Positions 7,850-15,800 of a DNA stretch of 35,695 nt are shown piece by piece (the first letter of the stretch is position 1; each line of letters starts with the position of its first letter). Position numbers and translations under genes: made by a program. The notes under the pieces were generated by a model that saw only the letters and a program-made list of their open reading frames with translations, did no database searches and was not told the DNA's origin. The stretch is from Pseudomonadota bacterium. Lineage in GTDB: Bacteria; Pseudomonadota; Gammaproteobacteria; Steroidobacterales; Steroidobacteraceae. The stretch is taken from positions 11,296-46,990 of the forward strand of contig JABBNZ010000022.1 in the NCBI GenBank assembly GCA_019352035.1, in the 5' to 3' direction.

Positions 7850-10800
7850 ATGGCGAAACTCGATCGTCGCCGCCTGCTCTTCGGCACCGGCATTCTCGCG
7901 GTCACCCCGCGGCTGCTGCGCACGGCGGATGCCGCGGCGGTGCCCGGTGCGGGGCAGCCGGGCGCAGCGGATGAGCAGGGCATCACGCCTTCGGACGAGG
8001 CGACGCTGCGCGTAGAGCGGCTCTGGGCCGAGCGCATCGAGTCTCCGTTGGGGCTGGAGGTCGGTAGACCGCAGCTCTCATGGTCAGTGGCCAGCGCCGG
8101 GCGCGGCGCCCTCCAGAGCGCGTATCGGGTCACTGCAGCCTCCACTCGCAAGCGTCTGGAGTCGGACGAAGCGGATCTCTGGGACAGCGGCCGCATCGCT
8201 TCCGACCGCTGTTTCGACGTCGAATACGACGGTAAGGTGCTGCATTCGGCTCAGCGTGTCTGGTGGCGCGTGCAGGTTTGGGATGGCGCCGGGCGAGCCT
8301 CCTCACCGAGCGTTGCAACCTGGTTCGAGATGGGCCTGCTCCAACCGTCGGACTGGCAGGCGCAGTGGCTCGACATCGAGGACCCCGAGGAGCGTGCCGA
8401 CCGCGCCGCGGGAATCCATTGGATCTGGAGTCAGGCGCACCCGCTCGCGGCGGGCCCGCAGCAGTTCCGATACCGGCTGGAGCTGCCGCAAGCATCGCGC
8501 GACGCCGAGCTCCTCCTCTGCGCCAAGGACGATTTCCTCGGCCTCTGGATCGATGGCAAGGCGGTGCCGCTGCCTGCCAAGACCTACTGGGGCACGATGA
8601 TGCGGTTCCCGATCCCTGCCGCGCCCGGCGCCCATGTCATTGCCGTGCAGGCGAAGGCGCAGAGCGGCGGCTTCATGCCCGGCACCGGCGGGGCGGTCGC
8701 CGCGCTGGTGAAGATCCGCGAGGCGGGCGGCGGCATCCGCAGGCTGACGACGGGCGCGGATTGGCGGGCCTCGAGCGATGCGCCCGCCGGATGGCACGAG
8801 TTGGAATACGACGACCGCTCCTGGGCGCCGGCGAGGGCAGCCCCGAGCGCCCCTCCCTGCGATCCGCGGCCGCCGCGCCCGGCGTTGTGGGCGCGCCGCG
8901 AGTTCAACGTGGTGAAGCCGCTCGCGCGAGCGAGGCTGTATGCGACCGCCCTCGGGGCTTACGAGGTCCACGTCAACGGCGAGCGCTTGGGAGACGCTCA
9001 TCTGGCGCCCGAGATCACCGTAGCGGCCGATCACGTTCTTTATCAGTGTCATGATGCGACGCCGCTACTGAAGCAAGGGCCCAACAGCCTCGCCGCACTC
9101 ATCGGCGATGGCTGGTACGCATCCGCATTCAGCTGGCTGAATGCGCGTTATGCCCTCGCCGACAGTCCGCGCCGCTTCCTCGCGCAGCTGGTATTGGACT
9201 ATGAGGACGGCAGCCGCGAGGTGATCGCGACGGATGGAAGCTGGCATCTGGGACCCTCGGCCGTGCGGTCGTCGGAGATCTACAACGGTGAGGACTACGA
9301 CGCTCGCCGCGAGGACTTCGGCGCCGCCCGGCAGGGCCCTGAAGCCGAAGCCAGCCTCTGGCGGACCGCCCGGATCGGCGATGCGCCCGGGATACGGCTC
9401 GTGGCGCAGGTCGGTCCGCCCATCCGGCCCATTCAGGTGCTCCCCGCCCGCCGGATGAGCCGGCCGCGGCCCGGGACGTTCGTTTTCGACTTCGGCCAGA
9501 ATTTCGCCGGCTGGTGCCGGCTGCGCGTCAAAGGACCGGCGGGGACCGTCGTGCGGCTGCGTCACGCGGAGATCCTCCACCCGAACGGCGAGATCAACAC
9601 GACCAACCTGCGCGACGCCCGCGCCACCGACACCTATACGCTGCGCGGGGATCCGGCGGGAGAGCTCTACGAGCCCCGGTTCACCTATCACGGATTCCGC
9701 TACGTGGAGCTCACGGGCTATCCGGGAAAGCCGGACCTCGCCACGATCGAGGGTATCGTGGTGCATACGGACGCGCCGGCGACCGGAACGCTGTCGGTGG
9801 AGAACCGGCTCGCGCAGCAGATCTGGCACAACGCGCTCTGGAGCCAGCGCTCCAACTTCTTCGGCGTGCCGACGGACTGCCCGCAGCGCGATGAGCGCAT
9901 GGGCTGGATGGGTGACATCCAGGTATTCCTCGATGCCGCGGCATTCAACATGGACGTCGACTCCTTCATCCGCCGCTTCATGGGCGAGGTGCGCGCCGGG
10001 CAGACGCCCGACGGGGCATTCCCCATCGTGACACCGCAACCGCGCTCCTTCCCGGAGCTCGTGACCGCGGGGTGGAGCGATGCCGGGGTCATCCTGCCCT
10101 GGACGCTCTATCGCCGCTACGGGGATACGGCGGTGATCGAGGAGAACTGGCAGCCGATGCAGCGCTGGCTCGACTACGTCGCCGACGTCAATCCGGACTA
10201 CATCTGGCGCCGCCGCCGGGGGCTCGATCTCGGAGACTGGCTGTCGGTCGATGCGAAGAAGCCGTCGGATGCGACCACGCCGAAGGCGCTCGTCGCGACC
10301 GCTTTCTGGGCCCGCTGCGCCAGCATGATGGCGCAGATGGCTACGGCGATCGGCCATGCGGACGATGCCGCCCGCTATGCGCGTATGCGCTCCAACATCG
10401 AGCAGGCATTCGCGCGGGAGTTCGTCCGGCCCGACGGCATGGTCGGCAACGACAGCCAGACCTCCTACTCGCTGGCGCTGCGCTTTGGGCTAGTGCCGGC
10501 ACCGCTGCGCGCCGCCGCCGGCGAGAGGCTCGCGGCCAACATCAAGGCGCGCGGCACGCTTCTCTCGACCGGCTTCCTCGGCACGCCGTATCTTCTTGAT
10601 GCGCTGGCGGACAGCGGCCACGAGCGGCTCGCCGTCTCGCTCCTGCTGCAGACGAAGTATCCCTCCTGGGGATTCATGATCAAGATGGGCGCGACCACCA
10701 TGTGGGAGCGCTGGAACGGCGGCATCGTGGATGCCTCCATGAATTCCTACAACCACTACGCCTACGGGGCGGTGGTCGGCTTCATGTACCGCCGCCTCGC

Positions 10801-11131
10801 CGGCATCGCCGAGGCGGCGCCGGGCTTTCGGCGCATCGCCGTCGATCCGATCTTCGATCCGCGCCTCGGGCGCGTGAGCGCCCGCTATGATTCCTGCCTC
10901 GGCCCGATCTCGACCGACGTGCGGGGCGATCGCCACGGCCTCTCGCGGCTCGGGCTCGAGCTGCCCGCCAACTCGACGGCGCAGGTGCGCCTGCCGGGAC
11001 GTCCTCACGACTGGATCGAGGGCGGCCGCCCGCTCGGGCATGCGGCGCAACGGCTCATCGGGAGCCAGGGCTCGCACTTCGTGGTCGAGCTCGGCTCGGG
11101 GCATTACGACTTGAGGAGGCAACGGACTTGA
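7850..11131 (+). CDS. Alpha-L-rhamnosidase, GH78, exported
   Basis: A 1,093-residue protein. The N-terminus (LDRRRLLFGTGILAV, then TADAAA) looks like a Tat leader. The order is then the usual GH78 one: an N-terminal beta-sandwich (VERLWAERIESPLGLEVGRPQLSW), the rhamnosidase N-domain (RREFNVVKPLARARLYATALGAYEVHVNG), a Bac_rhamnosid module, an alpha/alpha barrel and a C-terminal beta-sandwich. The catalytic signature CPQRDERMGWMGD starts at C677, with the probable general acid E682. The second acidic residue is E953 in TTMWERWNGG. It would release terminal alpha-L-rhamnose outside the cytoplasm for RhaT to import. It starts 11 bp after the esterase. Confidence 0.94.
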   Translation: MAKLDRRRLLFGTGILAVTPRLLRTADAAAVPGAGQPGAADEQGITPSDEATLRVERLWAERIESPLGLEVGRPQLSWSVASAGRGALQSAYRVTAASTRKRLESDEADLWDSGRIASDRCFDVEYDGKVLHSAQRVWWRVQVWDGAGRASSPSVATWFEMGLLQPSDWQAQWLDIEDPEERADRAAGIHWIWSQAHPLAAGPQQFRYRLELPQASRDAELLLCAKDDFLGLWIDGKAVPLPAKTYWGTMMRFPIPAAPGAHVIAVQAKAQSGGFMPGTGGAVAALVKIREAGGGIRRLTTGADWRASSDAPAGWHELEYDDRSWAPARAAPSAPPCDPRPPRPALWARREFNVVKPLARARLYATALGAYEVHVNGERLGDAHLAPEITVAADHVLYQCHDATPLLKQGPNSLAALIGDGWYASAFSWLNARYALADSPRRFLAQLVLDYEDGSREVIATDGSWHLGPSAVRSSEIYNGEDYDARREDFGAARQGPEAEASLWRTARIGDAPGIRLVAQVGPPIRPIQVLPARRMSRPRPGTFVFDFGQNFAGWCRLRVKGPAGTVVRLRHAEILHPNGEINTTNLRDARATDTYTLRGDPAGELYEPRFTYHGFRYVELTGYPGKPDLATIEGIVVHTDAPATGTLSVENRLAQQIWHNALWSQRSNFFGVPTDCPQRDERMGWMGDIQVFLDAAAFNMDVDSFIRRFMGEVRAGQTPDGAFPIVTPQPRSFPELVTAGWSDAGVILPWTLYRRYGDTAVIEENWQPMQRWLDYVADVNPDYIWRRRRGLDLGDWLSVDAKKPSDATTPKALVATAFWARCASMMAQMATAIGHADDAARYARMRSNIEQAFAREFVRPDGMVGNDSQTSYSLALRFGLVPAPLRAAAGERLAANIKARGTLLSTGFLGTPYLLDALADSGHERLAVSLLLQTKYPSWGFMIKMGATTMWERWNGGIVDASMNSYNHYAYGAVVGFMYRRLAGIAEAAPGFRRIAVDPIFDPRLGRVSARYDSCLGPISTDVRGDRHGLSRLGLELPANSTAQVRLPGRPHDWIEGGRPLGHAAQRLIGSQGSHFVVELGSGHYDLRRQRT

Positions 11132-11805
11132 ACCCCCGCAGAATCTGTCTCATCCATACCGCACCTCTCATGGTGCAGGTCTTCACGCCGCTCTGTCGCG
11201 ACAGGCTGCCGGACGTGAAGGTCACGCAGATCATCAACGAGTCGATGATCAAGGACACCATCGAGGCCGGACATGTCCGCCAGCCGACGATCGATGCCCT
11301 GCACACGTTCGCCGAGGCGTCCTTCAAGCTCGGAACGGAGCTCGTCATGGTGACCTGCTCCTCGATAGGACCGGCGGTGGACCTCATTCAGAGCCGGTTC
11401 AAGAAGCCGGTGCTGCGGGTCGATGAGCCGATGGCCGAGGCGGCCGTGGCGCGCGGCACTCGCATCGGGGTCGCGGCCACGCTGCGCACCACGCTCGAGC
11501 CCACCTCGGCGCTGCTGCTGCGCAAGGCGCAGGAGGCGGGCAAACAGGTGCAGCTCATCGAGTGCCTCTGCGAGGGCGCCTTCGATGCGGTCATCGCGGG
11601 TGATACCGAGACGCACGATGCGCTCGTCTCGCAAGCCATGGTGAACAAGCTGGCCGACGTGGATGTCATCGTGCTGGCGCAGGCCTCGATGGCGCGCGTG
11701 ACCGAGCGGCTGCCGCCCGGTGCGATCACGGCGCCGGTGCTCTCGAGCCCCGCGCTGGCGATGGATTACCTCAAGGAGCGGCTGGCGCGCCTGCGTCCCA
11801 ATTGA
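11128..11805 (+). CDS. Asp/Glu/hydantoin racemase-family protein
   Basis: A 225-residue protein that starts with TTG, overlapping the GH78 stop as TTGA. GAGGAGGC lies 7 bases upstream, a strong ribosome site that decides the start. The racemase fold is recognisable from VMVTCSSIGPAVD, with Cys77 as the N-terminal catalytic thiol, RIGVAATLRTTLEP, and VIVLAQASMARV. At the last segment the second catalytic Cys of two-base racemases is replaced (AQAS). Single-thiol members of this superfamily are not ordinary racemases; some act as isomerases or decarboxylases. Co-expression with a rhamnosidase suggests work on a sugar-acid product, but I cannot name the substrate. Confidence 0.8.
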   Translation: MNPRRICLIHTAPLMVQVFTPLCRDRLPDVKVTQIINESMIKDTIEAGHVRQPTIDALHTFAEASFKLGTELVMVTCSSIGPAVDLIQSRFKKPVLRVDEPMAEAAVARGTRIGVAATLRTTLEPTSALLLRKAQEAGKQVQLIECLCEGAFDAVIAGDTETHDALVSQAMVNKLADVDVIVLAQASMARVTERLPPGAITAPVLSSPALAMDYLKERLARLRPN

Positions 11806-11864
11806 AGCGCTGGATCCGGGCGCCTGCCCGGCCCAGCGTGGCGGCGTGCGAAAGGCGCGACTTT

Positions 11865-11896
11865 TGCCCGCCGCTCGCCGCCTGCGGCGGCGGGCA
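11865..11896. other. GC-rich inverted repeat in the 150-bp gap before the MFS gene
   Basis: TGCCCGCCGC (11865-11874) pairs with GCGGCGGGCA (11887-11896) across a 12-base loop, in the non-coding stretch 11806-11955. There is no T-run after it on the plus strand, so it is not a textbook terminator. It may still end the rhamnose operon transcript or act as a regulatory hairpin for the MFS gene. I saw nothing else convincing in this gap. Confidence 0.35.
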
Positions 11897-11955
11897 CCGT
11901 CCTGTGCCTGTGATTCATGCTTCGAGATCGCGCACCGAGCGAGGGGGCAATTGGG

Positions 11956-13251
11956 ATGAGAAAGCGCTACGCCGTCGTCGGGCTGCTCGGGGTCGTCTCG
12001 GTCATCACCTTCCTCGACCGGATGGCCATCGCGGTGCTGGCGCCCTGGATCCGGCGCGATCTGGGCATGGGGGCGGCCGAGTGGGGCTGGGTGTTGAGCG
12101 CGTACGTCATCGCCTACGGCATCTTCGAGATTCCCTCAGGCGCCATGGGCGATCGCAACGGCCAGCGGCGCGAGCTCACGCGCATCGCGGCCTGGTGGTC
12201 GGCCTTCACCGCGCTCACCGGCGCGAGCTCGCGCTTCATCGAGCTCATCATCGTGCGCTTCTGCTTCGGCCTGGGCTCCGCGGGCGCGTATCCGAACGCC
12301 TCGGGCGTTCTCTGGCGCTGGCTGCCGGCGCGGGAGCGGGCGCGCGGCCAGGGGGTCGTCTGGGCCGCGAGCCGGCTCGGCGGGGCGCTTGCGCCGCTGC
12401 TCCTCGTGCCCCTCGCCATCGCCTTCGGCTGGCGCGCGGCGTTCTGGGTGCTGGCGGTCGTGGGTGTTCTCTGGGCGGCCGCCTGGTGGGCCTGGTATCA
12501 CGATGACCCCGCCGCGCATCCGGGCATCACCGCGGCGGAGCTGGAGGAGATAGGCGTGCGCGGCGGACGCGGTGCGCACGGCGGTGCGCCCTGGGGGCAG
12601 CTCCTCAAGCTTCGTCAGCTGTGGCTGATCGTGCTCGCCTACGGCTTCTATGGCTGCGGCAGCTGGTTCTATTTCAACTGGTATCCGAGCTGGCTGCTGC
12701 ATGCGGGCCACTTCTCGCTGCGTCAGATGGGACTCTATGCCTCCTTCCCGTTCCTCCTCGGCATCGGCGCCAATCTCATCGGCGGGACGCTCTGCGACCG
12801 GCTCGGCATGCGCTTTGGGATCAAGGCAGCCTCGCGCGCGATGACCTTCGGGTGCCTCGCCGTCGGCGCGGCGCTGCTGCTCTCGATGAGCCTCGTGCAG
12901 GGCCACACCGAGGTGATCGCGCTTTCGAGTATCGGCTTCGCGGTGATGGACCTCATGTTGCCGGCGGCGTGGGCCATGTGCATGAGCATCGGCGGTCCGC
13001 ACGGCGGCCTCGCCACGGGTGTCATGAACACCGCGGGCCAGGTGGGCGGAGTAGTGTGTACGCTCGTCTTCGGTTACGTCGTGAGCGCGACCGGCAACTA
13101 CGAGCTGCCGGTGCAAGTGGTGGCGGCGATGGTGCTCGTCGCCGCGGTGGTGTTCTTGCGGGTGGACTGTACGGCGGGCCTAGCGCCAGAGCCTGACACG
13201 CTCGAAGAAGTCATCGCCCCCCACCTGCCCGCCCTTCAGGACGAGCTGTAA
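11956..13251 (+). CDS. MFS transporter, anion:cation (ACS)-like sugar-acid permease
   Basis: A 431-residue protein with about twelve membrane segments. The N-terminus VVSVITFLDRMAIAVLAPWIRRDLG is typical of the ACS branch (hexuronate, galactonate, glucarate and related permeases). The loop motif reads GAMGDRNGQRR, and the segment RFCFGLGSAGAYPNASGVLWRW is also diagnostic. I chose the ATG at 11956, preceded by GAGGGGG at about 8 bases. An in-frame ATG at 11917 lacks a site. The 3' end overlaps the 3' end of the convergent kinase gene by 72 bp. By position it may import the acid sugar handled by the kinase and RuBisCO-like protein. The substrate is inferred. Confidence 0.87.
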   Translation: MRKRYAVVGLLGVVSVITFLDRMAIAVLAPWIRRDLGMGAAEWGWVLSAYVIAYGIFEIPSGAMGDRNGQRRELTRIAAWWSAFTALTGASSRFIELIIVRFCFGLGSAGAYPNASGVLWRWLPARERARGQGVVWAASRLGGALAPLLLVPLAIAFGWRAAFWVLAVVGVLWAAAWWAWYHDDPAAHPGITAAELEEIGVRGGRGAHGGAPWGQLLKLRQLWLIVLAYGFYGCGSWFYFNWYPSWLLHAGHFSLRQMGLYASFPFLLGIGANLIGGTLCDRLGMRFGIKAASRAMTFGCLAVGAALLLSMSLVQGHTEVIALSSIGFAVMDLMLPAAWAMCMSIGGPHGGLATGVMNTAGQVGGVVCTLVFGYVVSATGNYELPVQVVAAMVLVAAVVFLRVDCTAGLAPEPDTLEEVIAPHLPALQDEL

Positions 13252-14499
13252 ACCGTCGATCTTCGCCGCCTGCGCATGCGCGCGGCAGAGCGGTGCGCCC
13301 GGCTCGAGGCTCGCCTCCCACGTGAGGGCGTGCGCTCCGAGCTGCATCACGGCATGCGTCGAGGTGTCCCCTCCCGCGAGCACGACCCGCGGCACCGGCG
13401 CCTGCCTCAGGATGCGCCGGAGCAACGCGCCTGCGCGGCGCCCGAGCGCCTCGCCGCAGGGGTGTGCGGCGGGAGCGAGAGGTCCGAGCGCGCTGTAAAG
13501 AATGGTGCTCCGTCCCGCGCGCAGATGACCCACTGCCTCCGCGACGGCATTCTCGGCCGCCGCAGCGCCGCCGTTCTCATCGAGCAGCTGAGTCACATTG
13601 AGCGCAACACCTTGATAACCGTTGGCGAGCGCTTTGCGGATCTGACGCTCGGTCACGGGTGAGCAGCTGCCGCTCAATACGAGAAGTGTCTCGACGGAGT
13701 CAGCCTGCGAGGCGGCGGGCTCGCCCGCAATGAGGCCGGCTCGGCGCCATGCCGACAGCAGTGCGTAAGTCAGCCCGGAGCTGCCGGCGCAGAAAAGAGG
13801 AGGCTCGGCGTCCGTGCCTCGCTCCGCGCACTCCCAGAGGATCCGCCCCGTCTCCCGCAGCTCCGCTTCGCTCACGCCGTCGAACAGCACTGCCGCATCC
13901 CCTCGCGAGAGGCAGTCCGACAGCGCCTCACGCGCCCGGCCGCGGGCGAAGTCGGTCAGGTCCACGAGGCCGATGCCCAGCGCGGTCTGTGCGGCCAGAT
14001 GACGGCGCAGATCCGCCTCGTACATGGGGGTCACCGGATGCGCGCGCATGGTCGGATGCCGGTCGATGCGGTGAATCGTCTCGCCGGCGGCGGCGAAGAG
14101 GTGGCCGAAGGCGAGGTAACGGCGCAGATGCGGCGCCGCGACCACGATGGGAATGAAGGGCGGCGAGAGCGTCTCGCGGCCGATCTCGAGCGCGCGCCCG
14201 ATCGAGCCGATCTGCGGCGAGCTGTCGAAGGTCGAGCAGGTCTTGTAGTGGATGACGGGGCATCGCAGCGCGCCGAGACGGCGGAACACGGCCGGCAGAT
14301 GCTGGCTCATCCAGTCGGACGCGCGGCTGCGGCTCTCGCCGGCGATGCCGAAGGCCTGACAGTCGCCGAACTCCCCCCAGCGCTCTTCAGCGGGCAGGCC
14401 GATGAAAAGCACGGTCCGTATGCCAGCGAGGGCCAGCGCCTCGAGCACGTCGGTCGAGCCCGTGAAATCATCCCCGTAGTAGCCGTAGAGCGGACGCAC
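13180..14499 (-). CDS. DUF1537 four-carbon acid-sugar kinase family (3-oxo-isoapionate kinase candidate, OiaK-like)
   Basis: A 439-residue protein with a GTG start. The N-terminal domain begins with YGYYGDDFTGSTDVLEAL, the DUF1537 substrate-domain signature, and IHYKTCSTFDSSPQIGSIG is the second one. The C-terminal nucleotide-binding domain has VLSGSCSPVTERQI and the glycine-rich VVLAGGDTSTHAV. The family phosphorylates threonate, erythronate and other acid sugars. It starts 11 bp after the RuBisCO-like gene, on the same strand. In characterised D-apiose pathways this pair phosphorylates 3-oxo-isoapionate and passes the 4-phosphate to the RLP. That specific role is inferred from the pairing. 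The last 24 codons overlap the MFS gene on the other strand. Confidence 0.88.
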   Translation of the reverse strand: MRPLYGYYGDDFTGSTDVLEALALAGIRTVLFIGLPAEERWGEFGDCQAFGIAGESRSRASDWMSQHLPAVFRRLGALRCPVIHYKTCSTFDSSPQIGSIGRALEIGRETLSPPFIPIVVAAPHLRRYLAFGHLFAAAGETIHRIDRHPTMRAHPVTPMYEADLRRHLAAQTALGIGLVDLTDFARGRAREALSDCLSRGDAAVLFDGVSEAELRETGRILWECAERGTDAEPPLFCAGSSGLTYALLSAWRRAGLIAGEPAASQADSVETLLVLSGSCSPVTERQIRKALANGYQGVALNVTQLLDENGGAAAAENAVAEAVGHLRAGRSTILYSALGPLAPAAHPCGEALGRRAGALLRRILRQAPVPRVVLAGGDTSTHAVMQLGAHALTWEASLEPGAPLCRAHAQAAKIDGLQLVLKGGQVGGDDFFERVRLWR

Positions 14500-14510
14500 T
14501 GTCTCGGCTT

Positions 14511-15800
14511 TCAGCGGCCGAACGCCGCCAGGGTTGCGGCGAGCTCGCGGTGGGTGCGGGCGTAATCGGCGAGCGGGATGCCGGATACGGCGGCCTCCCA
14601 GCCCTGGTGCAGACTCCTCACGCCCGCGGCGACGCCGCCGGGATGGCCCATGATGCTGCCGCCGCAGGCGTGAATGAGATCGACGGAGCCCAGCGCCCGG
14701 TAGGTGTCCGGTGCCTGCAGCGCCGACTGTCCCGAGGAGAAGACCGGCATGACCTCACACCCAGGGTGGGGCTGCGGGAACATGGGCGTCAGGCATTCGC
14801 GGGCCGAGGCGATCACCGACTCGTTGCTCTCGCAGAACTTGTTGTCGAGTCCATTGACATGGACGTGGTCGATGCCCGCCAGCCGCCAGAGCTTCTGCCA
14901 GGCGACGAAGCTCATGCCGATCGCCGGCGAGCGCCCGAGCAGTCCCCAGCCGTTGCGGTGGCCGTGGATCGCCACCTGGCACTGCGCCCGCAGCGCCGCG
15001 AGCGCCGGCAGGCCGATGCTGTTCAGGCTGACCATGACGCAGGTGTTGCCCGCGGCCACGACGAGGTCATGCCGGCGCAGCATCTCGTCGATGTCACCTG
15101 TGATGTTGACGGCGTACATCACCCGTTTGCCGGTCCTGTCGGCGTGCGCGTCGAGCACCCGCATCACCGCGCTCAGCCGCTCCTCGAACGGACAATGCGG
15201 CCCGTCCGCCTGCAGCTCATCGTCCTTGACGAAGTCGATGCCCGCGGCGGCGATCGCGGCGACCCGCTCAGCGGTGGCAGCGGGCGAGAGCCCGACGCTC
15301 GGCTTGATGATCGTCCCGATGACGGGTCTGCCGTGCACGCCGGTCAGGGCTCGCGTACCGGCGATGCCGAACCGCGGACCGCGGTAGCGCCCGAGGAATT
15401 GCGGCGGCAGCGTCAGATCGAGCAGCCGCATGCCGGAGAAGGGCTTGAGCTCCCACAGGTTGCCGGCGACCGTGGCGAGGAGGTTGGGCAGCGAGGGCCC
15501 GAAATTGTGCAGCGGCCAGGAAAGCGTCACCTCCGCCGTCCGCCATCGCGCTGGGCCCGACTGCGGTGCCGAGGCGCCGGGGAGGGAGGGCGCCGCGGCT
15601 TCGCCGAGCTCCACGAGCGACTCGATGCGCGCGCCGCAGTGCTCGCGCAGCTCGTCGGTCTCGCCCGCCACCCGCACGAAGGTGCCGGTCGACTGCTCGC
15701 CGGCCATGATCGCCGCCGCCGCCTCGAGCGGGCGGGCGCTCTCGATCCAGTATCGTGCCGTGACGCGCGCGGGTGTCTCAGGCGCGTTTGAAGTAGACAT
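14511..15800 (-). CDS. RuBisCO-like protein (form IV; OiaX-type 3-oxo-isoapionate-4-phosphate transcarboxylase/hydrolase candidate)
   Basis: A 429-residue RuBisCO large-subunit homologue. The usual TIM-barrel landmarks are present: the Asn of VAGNLWELK, K166 (RuBisCO K175) in TIIKPSVG, K192-D193-D194-E195 (K201 to E204, the carbamylated Lys and metal ligands), H281 (H294), H314 (H327), K321 (loop 6 K334), S356 (S379) and the phosphate loop GGSIMGHPGG. The clear change is K177, which is Ser168. It lies between the GH127 gene (23-bp overlap) and the DUF1537 kinase. Known kinase-linked RLPs cleave 3-oxo-isoapionate 4-phosphate to 3-phosphoglycerate and glycolate. True carbon fixation is unlikely: no small subunit or phosphoribulokinase is nearby. 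Confidence 0.92.
   Translation of the reverse strand: MSTSNAPETPARVTARYWIESARPLEAAAAIMAGEQSTGTFVRVAGETDELREHCGARIESLVELGEAAAPSLPGASAPQSGPARWRTAEVTLSWPLHNFGPSLPNLLATVAGNLWELKPFSGMRLLDLTLPPQFLGRYRGPRFGIAGTRALTGVHGRPVIGTIIKPSVGLSPAATAERVAAIAAAGIDFVKDDELQADGPHCPFEERLSAVMRVLDAHADRTGKRVMYAVNITGDIDEMLRRHDLVVAAGNTCVMVSLNSIGLPALAALRAQCQVAIHGHRNGWGLLGRSPAIGMSFVAWQKLWRLAGIDHVHVNGLDNKFCESNESVIASARECLTPMFPQPHPGCEVMPVFSSGQSALQAPDTYRALGSVDLIHACGGSIMGHPGGVAAGVRSLHQGWEAAVSGIPLADYARTHRELAATLAAFGR

Noticed and set aside
11865-11896. Rho-independent terminator
   Set aside because: The stem is good but no T-run follows on the plus strand, so I list it only as an inverted repeat.
14550-15791. A 413-codon plus-strand open frame
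   Set aside because: Exactly antisense to the RuBisCO-like gene, with Arg/Gly/Asp-rich composition and no motifs.
14511-15800. True carbon-fixing RuBisCO
   Set aside because: K177 is replaced, there is no small subunit, phosphoribulokinase or carboxysome gene nearby, and the partner is an acid-sugar kinase.
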